From Siphonodentalium dalli (lineage: Eukaryota; Mollusca; Scaphopoda; Gadilida; Siphonodentaliidae), in assembly GCA_032622095.1 (NCBI GenBank), contig CP136063.1, positions 35,688,106-35,752,105 on the forward strand: DNA of 64,000 nucleotides, in the 5' to 3' direction. Shown here piece by piece: positions 34,405 to 45,744 of the stretch. The notes under the pieces are model-generated. The model made no database searches, was not told the DNA's origin, and was given only the letters and a program-made list of their open reading frames with translations. Position numbers and translations under genes: made by a program. How positions within the stretch are numbered: the stretch's first letter is position 1; each line of letters begins with the position of its first letter.

Positions 34405-35036
34405 ACTGGACCAACGCTGCCATAGAGCCGATACTTGGTGATTGGATTGTTGTGTGAATTCTAGCAAGTCGCGATTCCGAAAGGGACAAAGTAAAGAAAC
34501 TAATATTATTAACCACTCAAATTCATTTATGTTTTGTCGTCTCTTAATAATTACTCAGATTATATATACAATAAAGTGCACGATGATTCAAGATAATTCG
34601 CCAGATAGATCCAGAAACTATCTACATCTTTTGGCTAGAGTTATGCTAAACGTGGGTCTGCACGCCTCTGAATGTATGTCATTTAACCATATAAAAAATC
34701 TTCGAGCAGACGAGACCAACCCTGACATAATGTAACCGCAAATATACCGACATACTACTTCCTTAAACAGCCTTGTATCGTACCAGATTCATCTGAGTCA
34801 GTTGAAAACAAATTCGGATACCAACACCCAATCCCCGGCGAAATTCGACATCACCATCAATTCCTGGTGACACATATGATACAAAACTATATTAGGTAAC
34901 TCTGTGATGTTGAGGATTTTGACACCTATCCGCAATACCTATACGAAACAATAGATGCTGGATGAACAACACGACCCCATTGGAAGCACGATGAACGTAC
35001 TATATAACCCAATTATTCAATTAAGTTTATTCAGAT
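34405..35036 (+). repeat. Dispersed repeat D, copy 1
   Basis: From CTGGACCAACGCTGCCATAG to CAATTAAGTTTATT it matches 38586-39281 at roughly 94 percent. Differences include 18 bases (CGACATCACCATCAATTC, near 34858) present only here and about 81 bases present only in copy 2. Confidence 0.85.
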
Positions 35037-35181
35037 CGTCAATATAGATATTACAGAAGAGTTGTATACATAAATACAATGTATATATATAAAGTAATGT
35101 CCAAAGAAACCGATCACACAACCACAGCAGAACCATGGGCAACCCCTCGGGACCCAGTCGGAAATACGGCCCGCCACCATC

Positions 35182-35214
35182 CATCGGAAAGCTCTCGGCG
35201 AGAGCTTTCCGATG
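35182..35214. repeat. 33-bp near-perfect palindrome
   Basis: Arms CATCGGAAAGCTCTCG and CGAGAGCTTTCCGATG are separated by one base, and the pairing extends imperfectly outward (CCATCCAT against ATGAATGG). Confidence 0.85.
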
Positions 35215-35389
35215 AATGGCAACAAGCCACACCCCGACCAAATCACGAAAAACCACCCACCATCAATCATTTTGGGAATCACTGTATGGTCATTACAGGT
35301 ATACGTGTAGACATGGGGTATATCCACTTGCGATCAACAAGAGACTCAGATTCCACATATATATTATATCTACTATACATTTTAAAACT

Positions 35390-37293
35390 TCGTATATATA
35401 TATATGTGTGTGTGTGTATATTGTTCGTCTATAGACTCGAAAACGGCTGGCTCGATTGAGCTCAAACTTCCATCTAAGGGTAAAAACAGACGGGAATCGT
35501 CGTCGCGGCGTTTTGGAGAAGCCCTGAGCACTCATTATCCACTCCCAATCATCAAAATCACCGTCCTCGGCACTGCGGAGGTTAAGGCAGTCACGCTCTT
35601 TATATTGACCAAATTTGGCGTTGTTCACCGAGTAACGCTCTTTATTGTCATCGGCGTTGCTAAACGGTCACCTATGCGTACGAAACTACGGATGCAAAAC
35701 GCACCGGAACCGGAATGCATTTATCTTGATTAAAAAGGCAGAATTAACTCATTGGAAAACAACAAATGCGTGTCGTGTGATTCTTATGTCTGTCGTTCCT
35801 AGGAACGGGGGAGATTTTCATCGAATCATACCCAGTGTTCGCGCTGGACCGAACAAAACTTTAGCCAAAAGTTTAGCCAAATGAAAATTTTATTAGCCAA
35901 ATGAAATTTTTTTTAGCCAAATGTTTTTTGGCCAAATTAAAAAAAACTTTGGCCAAATTAAATCATCGTTTTCTGGTCGATTCACAATTAATGACTAAAA
36001 CGTAAAATCTAACAGACACATGTAAAATACACAATAATTTAAATAATTTTGATGAACTAGAAGTATTTTTATAGATAACATTTATTAAAAATTTATTAAT
36101 CTTTATGTGAAAGAGTTATTTGGGGGGGGGGGGGGGGGGGGGTAACCCGGGATTGTCCTTAATGTCATTATTCTTTAGTTGTCAAATTACAATCTGTCAT
36201 AAAAGCATGTATATTATTTTGACTGTATCGGTATTGACGACAAATAGGCACAAACTATATGTCGTGATTCACATTTGGCTGATTAATCTATTGTCTTACA
36301 CTTGGTGCTCATAAACCTCGACCGTCATAAATACAATGTCATCATAAACATGCATTGTGCAGGCGCGCCGTGAGTGACCAGACAGACAATGGGCTGAATG
36401 GGGGATTAGGGGATTAAATGTAAAAATTAATAATGACTTTTTGCTGCTTCGTGCAGAGTGACGTAATCTTTCTCCAGATTAAAACAGCCTGTTACGAACA
36501 AATTGCTTATATACCGGCGTCAATGCACTTTACAAAACATTGCTTTCTTCACATTGTCATAATTCAACCATGGTCGGTTTAATGTCCATGCGTCTTTGAA
36601 TGTCCGTCTTGTGAAAACTAAAGATGATTGCATATCACTTTGTGATCGCTTGGTTGATAGAGTTGTCGATCGGGTTTCCCTTTGTACGATATTTCATAAG
36701 TATGAAAATAATGAAATACTTTCGTCACCTAACTTCGTCTTGAATGTCGATCTATTGAGCGCTTTTATTAATTAGCTTTCTGGTTCCATGATTTCAGTCT
36801 CCATTTGGGTTCAAAAAATGTTTAGCCAAAAGTTTAGCCAAATGAAATTTTTATTAGCCAAATTCGAAAAAGATTAGCCATTGGCTAATTTGGCTACCGA
36901 CAGCGCGAACACTGATCATACCTCTTTTGGGACGGGGGGGGGGGGGGGAATTTAATCGGGTCAGTTTTTCCTCCCTAGGGACGGGTACCATCATTTCTCT
37001 TGATTAAAAGGGCAGAATTAACTCATTGAAAAACAAAAAAAATAATTTAAAACAAAAAATGCGTGTTGTGTGATTCTTATGTCTGTCGTTCCTAGGAAGG
37101 GGGGGGATTTTCATCGTGTCAGTTTTTCCGCCCGATGTACCATAAATCATACCTCTTTTAGGGACGGGTACCACCATTTCTCTTGATTAAAAAGGCAGAA
37201 TTAACTCATTGAAAAACAAAACATTAAAAAAGGCAGAATTTAAAAAATGTCATGTTTCTGACCAACCACGCCAGTGGCGGGCTAACCTGCTAG
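35390..37293 (+). mobile_element. Helitron-like element 2, interrupted by hAT-like element
   Basis: The right end has a short GC-rich hairpin (CCAC-GCCA-GTGG, 37266-37277), then CGGGCTAACCTG and CTAG|T at 37290-37293, the same layout as Helitron-like element 1 (GCTAACCTGCTAGTAA against GGTAACCCTGCTAGTAA). The left end, TCGTATATATATATATGTG, is followed by GACTCGAAAACGGCTGG. It is less certain because the preceding base is T rather than A. The core contains two to three units with CTTGATTAAAAAGGCAGAATT, TGTGTGATTCTTATGTCTG and CGTTCCTAGGA. There is no coding. Confidence 0.5.
35833..36914. mobile_element. hAT-like non-autonomous element, perfect 8-bp TSD
   Basis: The left end CAGTGTTCGCGCTG and right end CAGCGCGAACACTG are perfect 14-bp inverted repeats. 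ATCATACC flanks both (35825-35832 and 36915-36922). An 8-bp duplication with CAGTG-type termini is the usual hAT signature. Subterminal TTAGCCAAA words occur near both ends. The interior is AT-rich, holds a 21-base G run (36122-36142) and no transposase frame. The host repeat unit recurs uninterrupted at about 37146, where AATCATACCTCTTTT has a single ATCATACC, giving an empty-site comparison. Confidence 0.88.
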
Positions 37294-37512
37294 TAATATA
37301 TAAAATGCAAGTGGCGATAGAAACATAAGCACATACAGACATTTAGATAACAGTTATGATTTCACTACACCCCCTATCTGCGGTCATGAGTCGTTGCCTT
37401 GGGCGAACGTAACAACGTTGTTTGTGATTCTCGCTCGGCTGACCATGGCTATCATCTACGTTCATCATCTACCCCCCGGGCGTTCGGCCACGCGATCTCC
37501 TCTGGTGGAACA

Positions 37513-37520
37513 TTTAAATA
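37513..37520 (+). promoter_or_regulatory. Possible TATA-like box
   Basis: TTTAAATA lies 54-61 bases upstream of the ATG at 37574, leaving room for a start site near CACATTCAC (37543). It matters only if the exon below is real. Confidence 0.2.
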
Positions 37521-37573
37521 CCAGCGACACACGCACAGAATCACATTCACTTGTAGAGATATAACTTTAGAAG

Positions 37574-37601
37574 ATGAGGATATTTGTCTCCGCGTTATGT
37601 G
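37574..37601 (+). CDS. Possible first exon of a small secreted protein
   Basis: ATG at 37574 encodes MRIFVSALC and reaches a consensus donor, TGTG|GTAAGTTT, at 37601/37602. A basic second residue, a hydrophobic run and an early phase-1 intron are common in genes for small secreted proteins. The tandem array at 37625-37795 would lie in the intron. A good acceptor (GTTTCTTCATAG|AA at 37831) follows, but reading through it gives a stop after nine residues, so either another exon is used or the call is wrong. The family is unknown. Confidence 0.2.
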
Positions 37602-37624
37602 GTAAGTTTAACCATTTCAGAAAC

Positions 37625-37795
37625 TAAATGTATTATATTCCACCCAATTATAAACTTATACGTAATGTATTATAATCCACTCAATTATAAACTATATGTA
37701 TTATATTCCACTCAATTATAAACTATATGTATTATATTCCACTCAATTATAAACTATATGTATTATATTCCACTCAATTATAAACTTATACGTTG
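37625..37795 (+). repeat. Minisatellite, about 32-bp unit, five copies
   Basis: TATTATATTCCACTCAATTA and TAAACTATATG repeat with few changes. The first and last units carry TAAACTTATACGT instead. Confidence 0.9.
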
Positions 37796-37831
37796 GGTTG
37801 GGTAATTATTCATATTGATGTTTCTTCATAG

Positions 37832-38274
37832 AAACATACAGACGATGGACTCTGTAAAGCTTAGTGCAGACGCGTTCATACTTGTATATATTGGAGTGAT
37901 CTGTTCTAAGTTCAAAACGCTGTTGAACTTAACATCTGAATAATTGATAACTACTTTCAATGAGTATTTAGTGTAGAACGGGTTAATTTATACAACACTC
38001 CCACACGGAGCCTCATCTGATCTGGACCCACGCATGCGACAATAATCAGTGCATCGTTCTCTATGTCCCGCTACGGCTCCAGAAATGGTTACAACTAGTT
38101 TCAAATTTGAAGCTGCTGTCCGATTTTACACCATACAACACTAAATAGTTACATTTCGGAAAATAATTAGAACGCAGCCACACGTGCATTCAGAGATTTT
38201 CTATAAATCGACTTTTAAAGTTGAAGTTGTAACAGGTTTTCAGTTTGTGTTTGGCTAGGAAACACTCCAATGGT
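37832..38274. other. Unassigned non-coding stretch
   Basis: I see no frame with features and no array. Confidence 0.35.
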
Positions 38275-38585
38275 CCCCTCTTATAAAAACGTTCATGTGT
38301 CCGTCCCCTCTTATAACTAACGTTCATGTGTCAGTCCCCTATTATACAGAGAACGTTCATGCTTCCGCCCCTCGTATAAAGAGCGTTCATGATTCCATCC
38401 CCTCTTACAGATAGCGTTAATGCTTCCGGCATATTATAAAGAGCGTTCATGCTTACGCCCTCTCGTATAAAGAGCGTTCATGCTTCCGCCCCCTGTTATA
38501 GAAAACGTTCATGCGTCCGTCCCCTCTTATAAAGAGCGTTCATACTTCCGTCCCCTCTTATAGATAACGCTCATGCGTCCATCCC
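38275..38585 (+). repeat. Minisatellite, about 30-bp unit, about ten copies
   Basis: Variants of CCCCTCTTATAAAGAGCG and TTCATGCTTCCGT repeat. The array abuts repeat D copy 2 exactly, at CTGGACCAACG. Confidence 0.9.
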
Positions 38586-39281
38586 TGCGACTGGACCAAC
38601 GCTGCCATAGAGCCGATACTTGGTGATTGGATTGTTGTGTGAATTATAGCAGGTCTTGATTCCGAAAGGGACAAAGCAAAGAAACTAATATTTTTAACCA
38701 CTCAAATTCATTTATTTGTTCTCGTCTCTTAATAATTACTCAGATTATATATACAATAAAGTGCACGATGATTCAAGATAATTCGCCAGATAGATCCAGA
38801 AACTATCTACAGCTTTTGGCTAGAGTTATGCTAAACGTGGGTCTGCACGCCTCTGAATGTATGTCATTTAGCCATATAACAAATCTTCGAGCAGACGAGA
38901 CCAACCCTGACATAATGTAACCGCAAATATACCGACATACTACTTCCTTAAGCAGCCTTGCATCGTACCAGATTCATCTGAGTCAGTTGAAAACAAATTC
39001 GGACACCACCACCCAATCCCCGGCGAAATTCCAGGTGACATATATGATACAAAACTATATTCGGTAACTCTGTGATGTTGAGGATGTTGACACCTATCCG
39101 CAACACCTATATGAAACAATAGATGCTGGATGAACAGCACGACCCCACTCGAAGCACGATGAACGTATATGTTTATTCTTATAAACTGTATAACACACAG
39201 TGTTAAGAAGTACAAAAACGTATACGTTGGGCCGGTCTTCTCCCAACGTACTATATAACCCAATTATTCAATTAAGTTTAT
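38586..39281 (+). repeat. Dispersed repeat D, copy 2
   Basis: It matches 34405-35036. Relative to copy 1 it carries about 81 extra bases, 39167-39247, bracketed by AACGTA on both sides (GATGAACGTA before, CCAACGTACTA after). Unlike copy 1 it continues directly into a LINE-type C-terminal frame. Confidence 0.85.
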
Positions 39282-39529
39282 TTAGCAACCTCCTGTCAGA
39301 TAAAGTTCAAAATTACATTGCTAGTTCCAAAAACTGCTCTTGTGGAAACGGAGAAGAAAACGCCATCCATTATTTCTTTGATTGTTGCCCAGATTCGATC
39401 CCAAGAATTCGCCTATTAAACAAATTACTTCCCTATAATATTTACTCACTAAACATTCTGCTATTTGGAGACCCTACTCTTCGTGATTGCGAATTTTTTT
39501 TTCTTAGCTGTACAATGATTCATCCGTGA
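39230..39529 (+). pseudogene. LINE C-terminal fragment (Cys/His motif)
   Basis: A frame reads YNPIIQLSLFSNLLSDKV and then CSCGNGEENAIHYFFDC. C-x-CG...E...HYFF.C is the pattern seen at the C-terminus of many LINE ORF2 proteins, after the reverse transcriptase. No RT motif precedes it: the upstream 640 bases are repeat D. It is either a severely 5'-truncated LINE or repeat D is a piece of the same element. It ends at a stop after TMIHP. Confidence 0.5.
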
Positions 39530-40375
39530 GACAATAGTAGATTCAATCCACTAACTATTGAGATCATTTATATATACAAGCCGGCTAATTGACTCAAACA
39601 TACACGACTTCCAAACCAATACATATATAAACTTCAAGACTAACTCGTGGTGAGGAACGACCGGTGTAATGTACATGTATATATGTTCAACTTGCTTTTG
39701 GTAATCATGTTGCAATGTCATTATTCTTGATTTATTTTTCAGTGTAATAACAACGGGAGAGGAGGTACTCATAAGTGAGTCAGCACTTGTCCTCCAATCC
39801 CATTGTCTGTATACAAATGTATGTGTTATTTCCTATGTGTTATTGAAATTAGACAAATAATATGTTTAATCTAATCACGTTCTGCGAACGTGTACTTGAC
39901 TACAGGGTTTCACTTTGGATGAGGGAGGGTGCCCACATTTGAATTGCACCTCCTTTTAGCTATACCAAATATTTTCACTTAAAATAGGAAAATACGCAAC
40001 GGAAATTTTGATCAAAGTTTGTGTCAGATACCCCACCCATCCCGACCTCAACCTCTCCTATCGCGACGTCGCTGTCATCATGTATATGTCTGCAGTCTAC
40101 AAGACGACATTAGTGCTACAGACGGAGACTTGATGACAGGGACGCGGCGACAGGGTGTGGTTTGGGGGATGAGGTGTCTCACGCCCAACTTTTGTAAAAA
40201 TGTTCAGCAGTTGGAAATTTCATACCTGACACAACATTACTTGGAAATTTCACACCATCATTATATTGAAATTGTTCTCGTATTTTGATTTTCCAACAGT
40301 TACTTATTGGGAAATGTTTTGTTTTTAGACCAACATTTGCACATTTTCCTAGTTTTGGATAATTTGTGTGACTGA
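39530..40375. other. Unassigned non-coding stretch
   Basis: A few GGAAATTTCA words appear around 40210-40250 and 40490-40510. I see nothing else. Confidence 0.35.
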
Positions 40376-40460
40376 AATGGCTATATGTTGTTATGTGTAA
40401 TGGCTATATGTTGAAATGGCTATATGTTGAAATGGCTATATGTTGAAATGGCTATATGTT
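40376..40460 (+). repeat. Tandem repeat, about 18-bp unit (GAAATGGCTATATGTT)
   Basis: Five copies follow one another, the second lengthened by TATGTGT. Confidence 0.9.
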
Positions 40461-40924
40461 GGAAATTTTCCAACTTTATGGGGGTGTCACGTCGGAAATT
40501 TCAAATAATTGGAAAGGTTGATACCAGTCTAGATGCTATAATTTTGCAGTTTTCTGGTTCAGATTAAAAAGTGTTCTCACATCGGGCCAAAACATGGTCG
40601 GCCGGGAGTTAGATGACTGTATGAGTTTGTTTTTATGTGTAAGCAATATTTGCGAAGTGGGTGTCTGACCAGGTAACACGTTGTCCAGACGTAGTGAACA
40701 CCAAACCTGGCACACCGGAATGACAAAAACAAGTCAAAGTGAGATGCCGGCAGGTAGACCAGAGGCCTTTTGGAAAAGTCAAATGAGGATAAGAGCAAAA
40801 AACGGCTTAAAACATATTTGTCAAAAGAATCGTTCACGCAATACTGCTGGACACATAATACACGGGCTATATATGTTGCAATGTCTCCTCTACACAACAC
40901 TATGCTTGGCAATATTTTAAGTTC
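40461..40924. other. Unassigned non-coding stretch
   Basis: Overlapping frames on both strands near 40577-40920 have no recognised domain. Confidence 0.35.
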
Positions 40925-41220
40925 CCGTCCCGATGACTCAGTAAGTAAGGCACATGGTACTAAATGGAGGGGACCTCGATGACCCAGTCAGCAAGGTGCA
41001 CGAACTCCCACGCGGAAACCCCGAGGTCCCAGTCATCAACGTGTATGACCCTCTTACGGGTTGGATCCCGGTGCCTCAACCGGTAAGGTGCATGGTATTC
41101 TCATGGAAGGACACGGGTGATATAATTAGTAAGTCGTATACAATCTTATGGAGGGGACCCCGGTATCCAATATTACTACGGAGGCGGCCCCGGTGCGTCA
41201 ACCAGCAAGGCGCATGGCCA
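40925..41220 (+). repeat. Degenerate GC-rich tandem repeat, about 55-60-bp unit
   Basis: Units contain variants of GGAGGGGACCCCGGT, CAACCAGCAAGG and GCGCATGGTA. The high GC content stands out against AT-rich surroundings. Confidence 0.65.
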
Positions 41221-41504
41221 TAAACCTTAATTTCTTATCTGGTACCCAACATAAATCAGTTTGTGGTGTATCTATGACACAAAGGTTTGTCAGCCACCAA
41301 GTAATGTAATTATATATATATTTATAATATCAAATAACATATATGTAGTGGGGTTGTATATATAGTCCAAAGCAACCCCGAAACTCAACACTAGGATGTG
41401 ATACTAACATAAGATAATAAATTGTTTGTATATTATATTAATAAATGTGTTAAAGTCTATACATATTAATAATGCCATATAGGCAGTGTGCTTGTTAAAA
41501 ATAA

Positions 41505-41572
41505 TAACAGGTAGTAAAGTTCCTCAAAGTAGTAACATGTAGTAAAGTTCCTCAAAGTAGTAACAGGTAGAC
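41505..41572 (+). repeat. Short tandem repeat, 27-bp unit
   Basis: AACAGGTAGTAAAGTTCCTC and AAAGTAGT are present twice, with a partial third unit ending AACAGGTAG. Confidence 0.85.
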
Positions 41573-42889
41573 TAGTTTATAGCATTTATAGTTAATAAGT
41601 GATGGAAAAGTCTAGTTTATAACTATGCCCTTGTTGTTATCGGGTGGTATCTGAATCCAACGAGATCGCATCGCGCGTATAAATTCCTACATTTTAAATA
41701 TTTCCGCGCTATCATATATGCGAATTTTACATATTAAATATCGGTATACACAAATTATGGCATCCAGGTGAGACATAAAAATCTCTTGCGGAAAACAGAC
41801 GAACACGGACGGACGGGCGGTCTGAACAAACGGCAGACACGGAATGTCGGCCACAAAACGTTATCCGACATTATATTAAATATGTATTAGCGACTTTTAT
41901 GTGTCAAGGAGTTGATTGTATGCGCGGCTGGAGTTGGACCGTTGGAGTCCGCAATATTTATAACAACCAACGCTATCCAAATACATGCACACGCACGTGG
42001 TTATATGCTTGACACTCTGGGGTCCGGAGCCCCCGTCTTTGTATAAATATGTAAACCATAATATTTATATACTTATTAAAAGATACCAACACTGAACATT
42101 TTAAATTATCGAATTATCCACACTATCGTGACAGGTTATTTCGTTTACTTGATCAAGGGAGGTCCCGTTGTTTGATCATCGGCAACCATAAGTCCGTATT
42201 AAAATAAATAATAAATAAACAAATCCTCATGCAACACAGCAGCCCCGGGTCAAAGGCCAAACATGCAGCAAGCATCCACACATCACACGACAACATGTCC
42301 ATCTTACACTTGTCATGATAATTGATAAATAGGGCTGTTGTTAGTAAGTAATTCAATTACAAACCTATACATATGACATGGTGAACGCTCTTTACGTAGA
42401 GTATATAACATTTATGTATATATATGGTACATCGGTTGGAATTGTGTTCAAAGTTCCCATGCATACAATTTGTTATCGTGATAGCAGACAAAAGCGTGGG
42501 CCATCCCACATACAGGTATACAATCAACATCCATACGTTAAATGGTTTGTTGGTTAACGGGTCCTGTTTCTAAAGTGGTGTTGACATGTGGAACTATGTA
42601 AACATGTCATATTTACTGAATTTGAGTGTTTATTTTTTTAGTGTTTATTTTTTGACTTATCGTACTAGCTTGATAGCACAGAAGGAATCAATTGTTTGGA
42701 AAATGTTTACTAAGTCCGTTCCGAAATCATATTTTTGTACCGAAAGTTGGTCCTATAAAAAAATGTTTGGCCACAGCAGCTCATCAGGTACACTTCTGGT
42801 CTATAACATATATAAAGCAATCTGTTATTTCATATATGGTTTCGGGAGTTAAGTGCACTCAGATATGGAAACCGATTTGAGCAGTTTGA
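41573..42889. other. Unassigned AT-rich non-coding stretch
   Basis: I see no gene or array. Near 42615-42660, TTTTTTAGTGTTTATTTTTT is a low-complexity patch. LINE 2 begins at the right edge. Confidence 0.4.
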
Positions 42890-44868
42890 TTGGCCGTATT
42901 GGAATGCACAGACCACCTTAATATACCAATTAGTTCAGAAGAGATATATGTTGTTGTCGGGGTTATGAAATCAAACAAGGCTGCAGGTCTCGACAAAGTG
43001 AACAACAGTTACAATAAATCCACACTTAATATATTACTGCCATTTTGTACTAGGTTATTTAATTTAATTCTTGATACTGGATTTTTTCCTGATGTCTGGA
43101 CAACCGGTATGATTAAGCCCTTAAAAATAAGGGTGACAGATTATGTCCCGACTCTTATAGAGGCATAACATTACTGAGTTGCGTCGGTAAGCTATTTACT
43201 GGTATTATCAACAAAAGACTTAGTAGTTACGTAGAAGAAAACCACATACTTAAAGATAATCAATCCGGTTTTCGGAAAGGTAGATCTACATTAGACAACA
43301 TCTTTATTTTATACAGTTTCACAGATATATATATTTGCGGAATGGGAGACAACTTTATTGCTCATTTATAGATTTCAACAAAGCGTTTGATACTGTTTGG
43401 AGACAGGGCCTATGGGTAAAACTTTTACGAAATGGCATAAACGGTAGGATTTTCAAAGTTATTCGTAACATGTTTCAATCAACTAAATCTTGTGTATTGA
43501 AAGGTGACGTAAGATCTGAGTATTTTCCATATAATATAGGTGTTAAACAGGGAATGAACATGCCACCTTTACTCTTTTCAATGTATTTGAATAATCTTGA
43601 AGACTTCTTAGAAAGTTTCGCTGTGGATGGACTCAAGTACTTGAATGATCAAACCTTTAAACATATTGATTGTTATCTGAAACGTTGGTGCATCTTGTAC
43701 GCTGATGACACCGCTTTATTGGCGGATAACCCTACGGAAATGCAGCGACTTCTTGATGCGTTTGCAGACTATTGCGAATCGTGGGAACTTACCATCAACG
43801 CGCTAAAGACAAAGGTTATGGTTGTCGGAAATAAACGTCTCCACACGCCCCCAAAGTTAATCTTGAACGGTAACGAGCTTGAAATTGTTGACGAATTTAC
43901 ATACCTTGGTATTGACTTGTTCTTTAACGGCATAATTTGTCGTGCAGTCAAGAAAACTCGGACAAAAGCTACCAAAGCAATGTATGCGCTACTTTCGAAA
44001 GTGCGCAATCTTCATTTATCTGTCGATTTGTCTTTGAAACTGTTTGACTATCTAGTCCAACCGATTTTATTGTACGGTTGTAAGATTTTGGGATTCGAAA
44101 ATAGTCGCGATATTGAAACGGTGCACCTAGGATTTTGTAAAACATTGACGAATATGAAAAGTAGCACGCCGAGTTATATGGTTTACGGAGAGCTAGGCCG
44201 ATGGCCACTCTCTATTGAAGATAATGACCTCATATTGGTGTCGGATTGTAAAGAAAGATACAGGTATATCATCAGTACTTTATAAATTACTGCTTGAATT
44301 GCACAAAACTAAACGCGTACGTTATATTGATCACATTTCAGGAGTTATCGAGTCAGATAATCTTAAGGATAACTGGGACAACCCATCTCATCTGTCATGC
44401 AGCTCCTTTAGAAGATTTAATGATACACTAATTCAAGAGTTTAGAACTCAGTGGCGAAACGATGTTGATTCTTCAGATAGAGGGGAGTTTTATAAACATC
44501 TCAAAGTACAGCCTTCAATTAGCTGGCACTACATGAACATGCCATTTGGCATGATGGTCTACTTTCCGAAAATGAGAACGTCCAATCATACATTATGTAT
44601 TGAGACCGTTAGATGGAAAAAACGGAATCGCAAACAAAAAAGCGGCAACAAAGATAGTTCATGCGCACGTTGTAACGCCTTGCTATGCGATGAATTCCAT
44701 TTTATTATTCTGTGTCCGCAACTTGAACAATTACGAGAAAAATACATTCCGAAGGCATGTTATGACGAACCTTCGAGGGAACTCTTATTCGAACTTCTTA
44801 ACTTGACCAGCCCTGACATATTAAAACATTTGGCGATCTTTATAAAACTCGGGTGGAAATTTTTTTAA
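42890..44868 (+). pseudogene. Reverse transcriptase of LINE 2, three frameshifts
   Basis: Motifs in order: MKSNKAAGLDKV (RT entry region, about 42966); after a frameshift near 43130, YRGITLLSCVGKLFTGIINK and QSGFRKGRSTLDNI (43157-43300); after another near 43325, CSFIDFNKAFDTVWRQGLWV with the first catalytic Asp (43362); GVKQG (43543), with the following Met-Asn-Met-Pro-Pro where D-M-L-S-P is usual; catalytic LYADDTALLAD (43697); then thumb region and, after a third frameshift near 44213, a C-terminal part with CARCNALLCDEFHFIILC (44660-44712). The YADD is intact, and the 316-codon central frame is the longest in the window. It is similar throughout to LINE 1, but clearly a different copy or family. 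Confidence 0.85.
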
Positions 44869-45150
44869 TAAAAAGGACACAATTATGAATGATGAATAAG
44901 ATACGTAATAAATGCAAATATTGTTTGTTTGTAGCTTTATTGTGTGTGTGTTTTGTATATGTTTAGTGTATGCTAATGCTGCATGTTTGTTTATTTCAAT
45001 GTCTCAAATGTTCCTTGTATGTTTACAACCTCTAGGTTATTGTGAGCATTTATATAATGTTATTTTTGTGTAAATAGTGTAAATAGTTAACCCATCGCTC
45101 ATGTTCCAGTAAAAATGGCTGAGAATAAAGCATAATTCAATTCATTCACT
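42890..45150 (+). mobile_element. LINE 2: 5'-truncated non-LTR retrotransposon
   Basis: The RT coding region runs 42890-44868, followed by about 280 bases of T/G-rich 3' untranslated sequence. The polyadenylation-type signal AATAAA lies at 45124-45129, and the end is AAAGCATAATTCAATTCATTC. The endonuclease domain is missing and the 5' junction is diffuse near 42890. The 3' tail begins AAAGCATA, like that of LINE 1, although the 3' untranslated parts differ. Confidence 0.8.
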
Positions 45151-45744
45151 AATTTAACTTGTATCGGTAATTCCAATGTAACAATGGTTTTTGAAATGCG
45201 GAGTCCCATTGCTGTGAAGTTATTCATAACTCACTTCTGTAGCATTTATTCAGCGTCGGGGGTGGGGGGTGGGGGCATGTGGCCAATGTGTACGTTAGGG
45301 GCCCGCACATGGCGATCTAATTCAGAGCCTTTTATTATGTTTTCAGATTTAATTTTTGAAGTTATTTTTAGAACTCATTGCTCGATTTAACAAAACAAAT
45401 TTATTTGTTGTTAAACTGAATGTTTTTATTTTAAATCTCAATTTTTAGAAACTAACGAAGTTATTACACATCTGCAAGGGTACTCCAAATCACCAGACCA
45501 AATTTGGTTGAAATTTGACCAGGCTCTGTGAGAACAAATCGCGAACAGGCACATAGTTATATAGACACGACTGTATATATGACATATGAACAATGTCAGT
45601 CTATTTCTTTTCCATTCATACTTGTTGATACTTGTAGTTTTTAGACTGTTATGTTATTTCAGATAAACTCACTTCGAATGCCTTGTTTCCCTTTAACTGT
45701 CAGCCTTCATATCTTAAAAGGCGTTCTTAGAATAAGTATGCTAT
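45151..45744. other. Non-coding, one dispersed-repeat block
   Basis: CCAGACCAAATTTGGTTG and AAATTTGACCAGGCTCTGTG (about 45496-45530) resemble blocks at 17205 and 3653 (reverse). Nothing else is seen. Confidence 0.4.

Noticed and set aside
35079-35733. Overlapping frames of 98-126 codons on both strands
   Set aside because: They cross the palindrome, a TA/GT microsatellite and the Helitron-like border; I recognise no domain.
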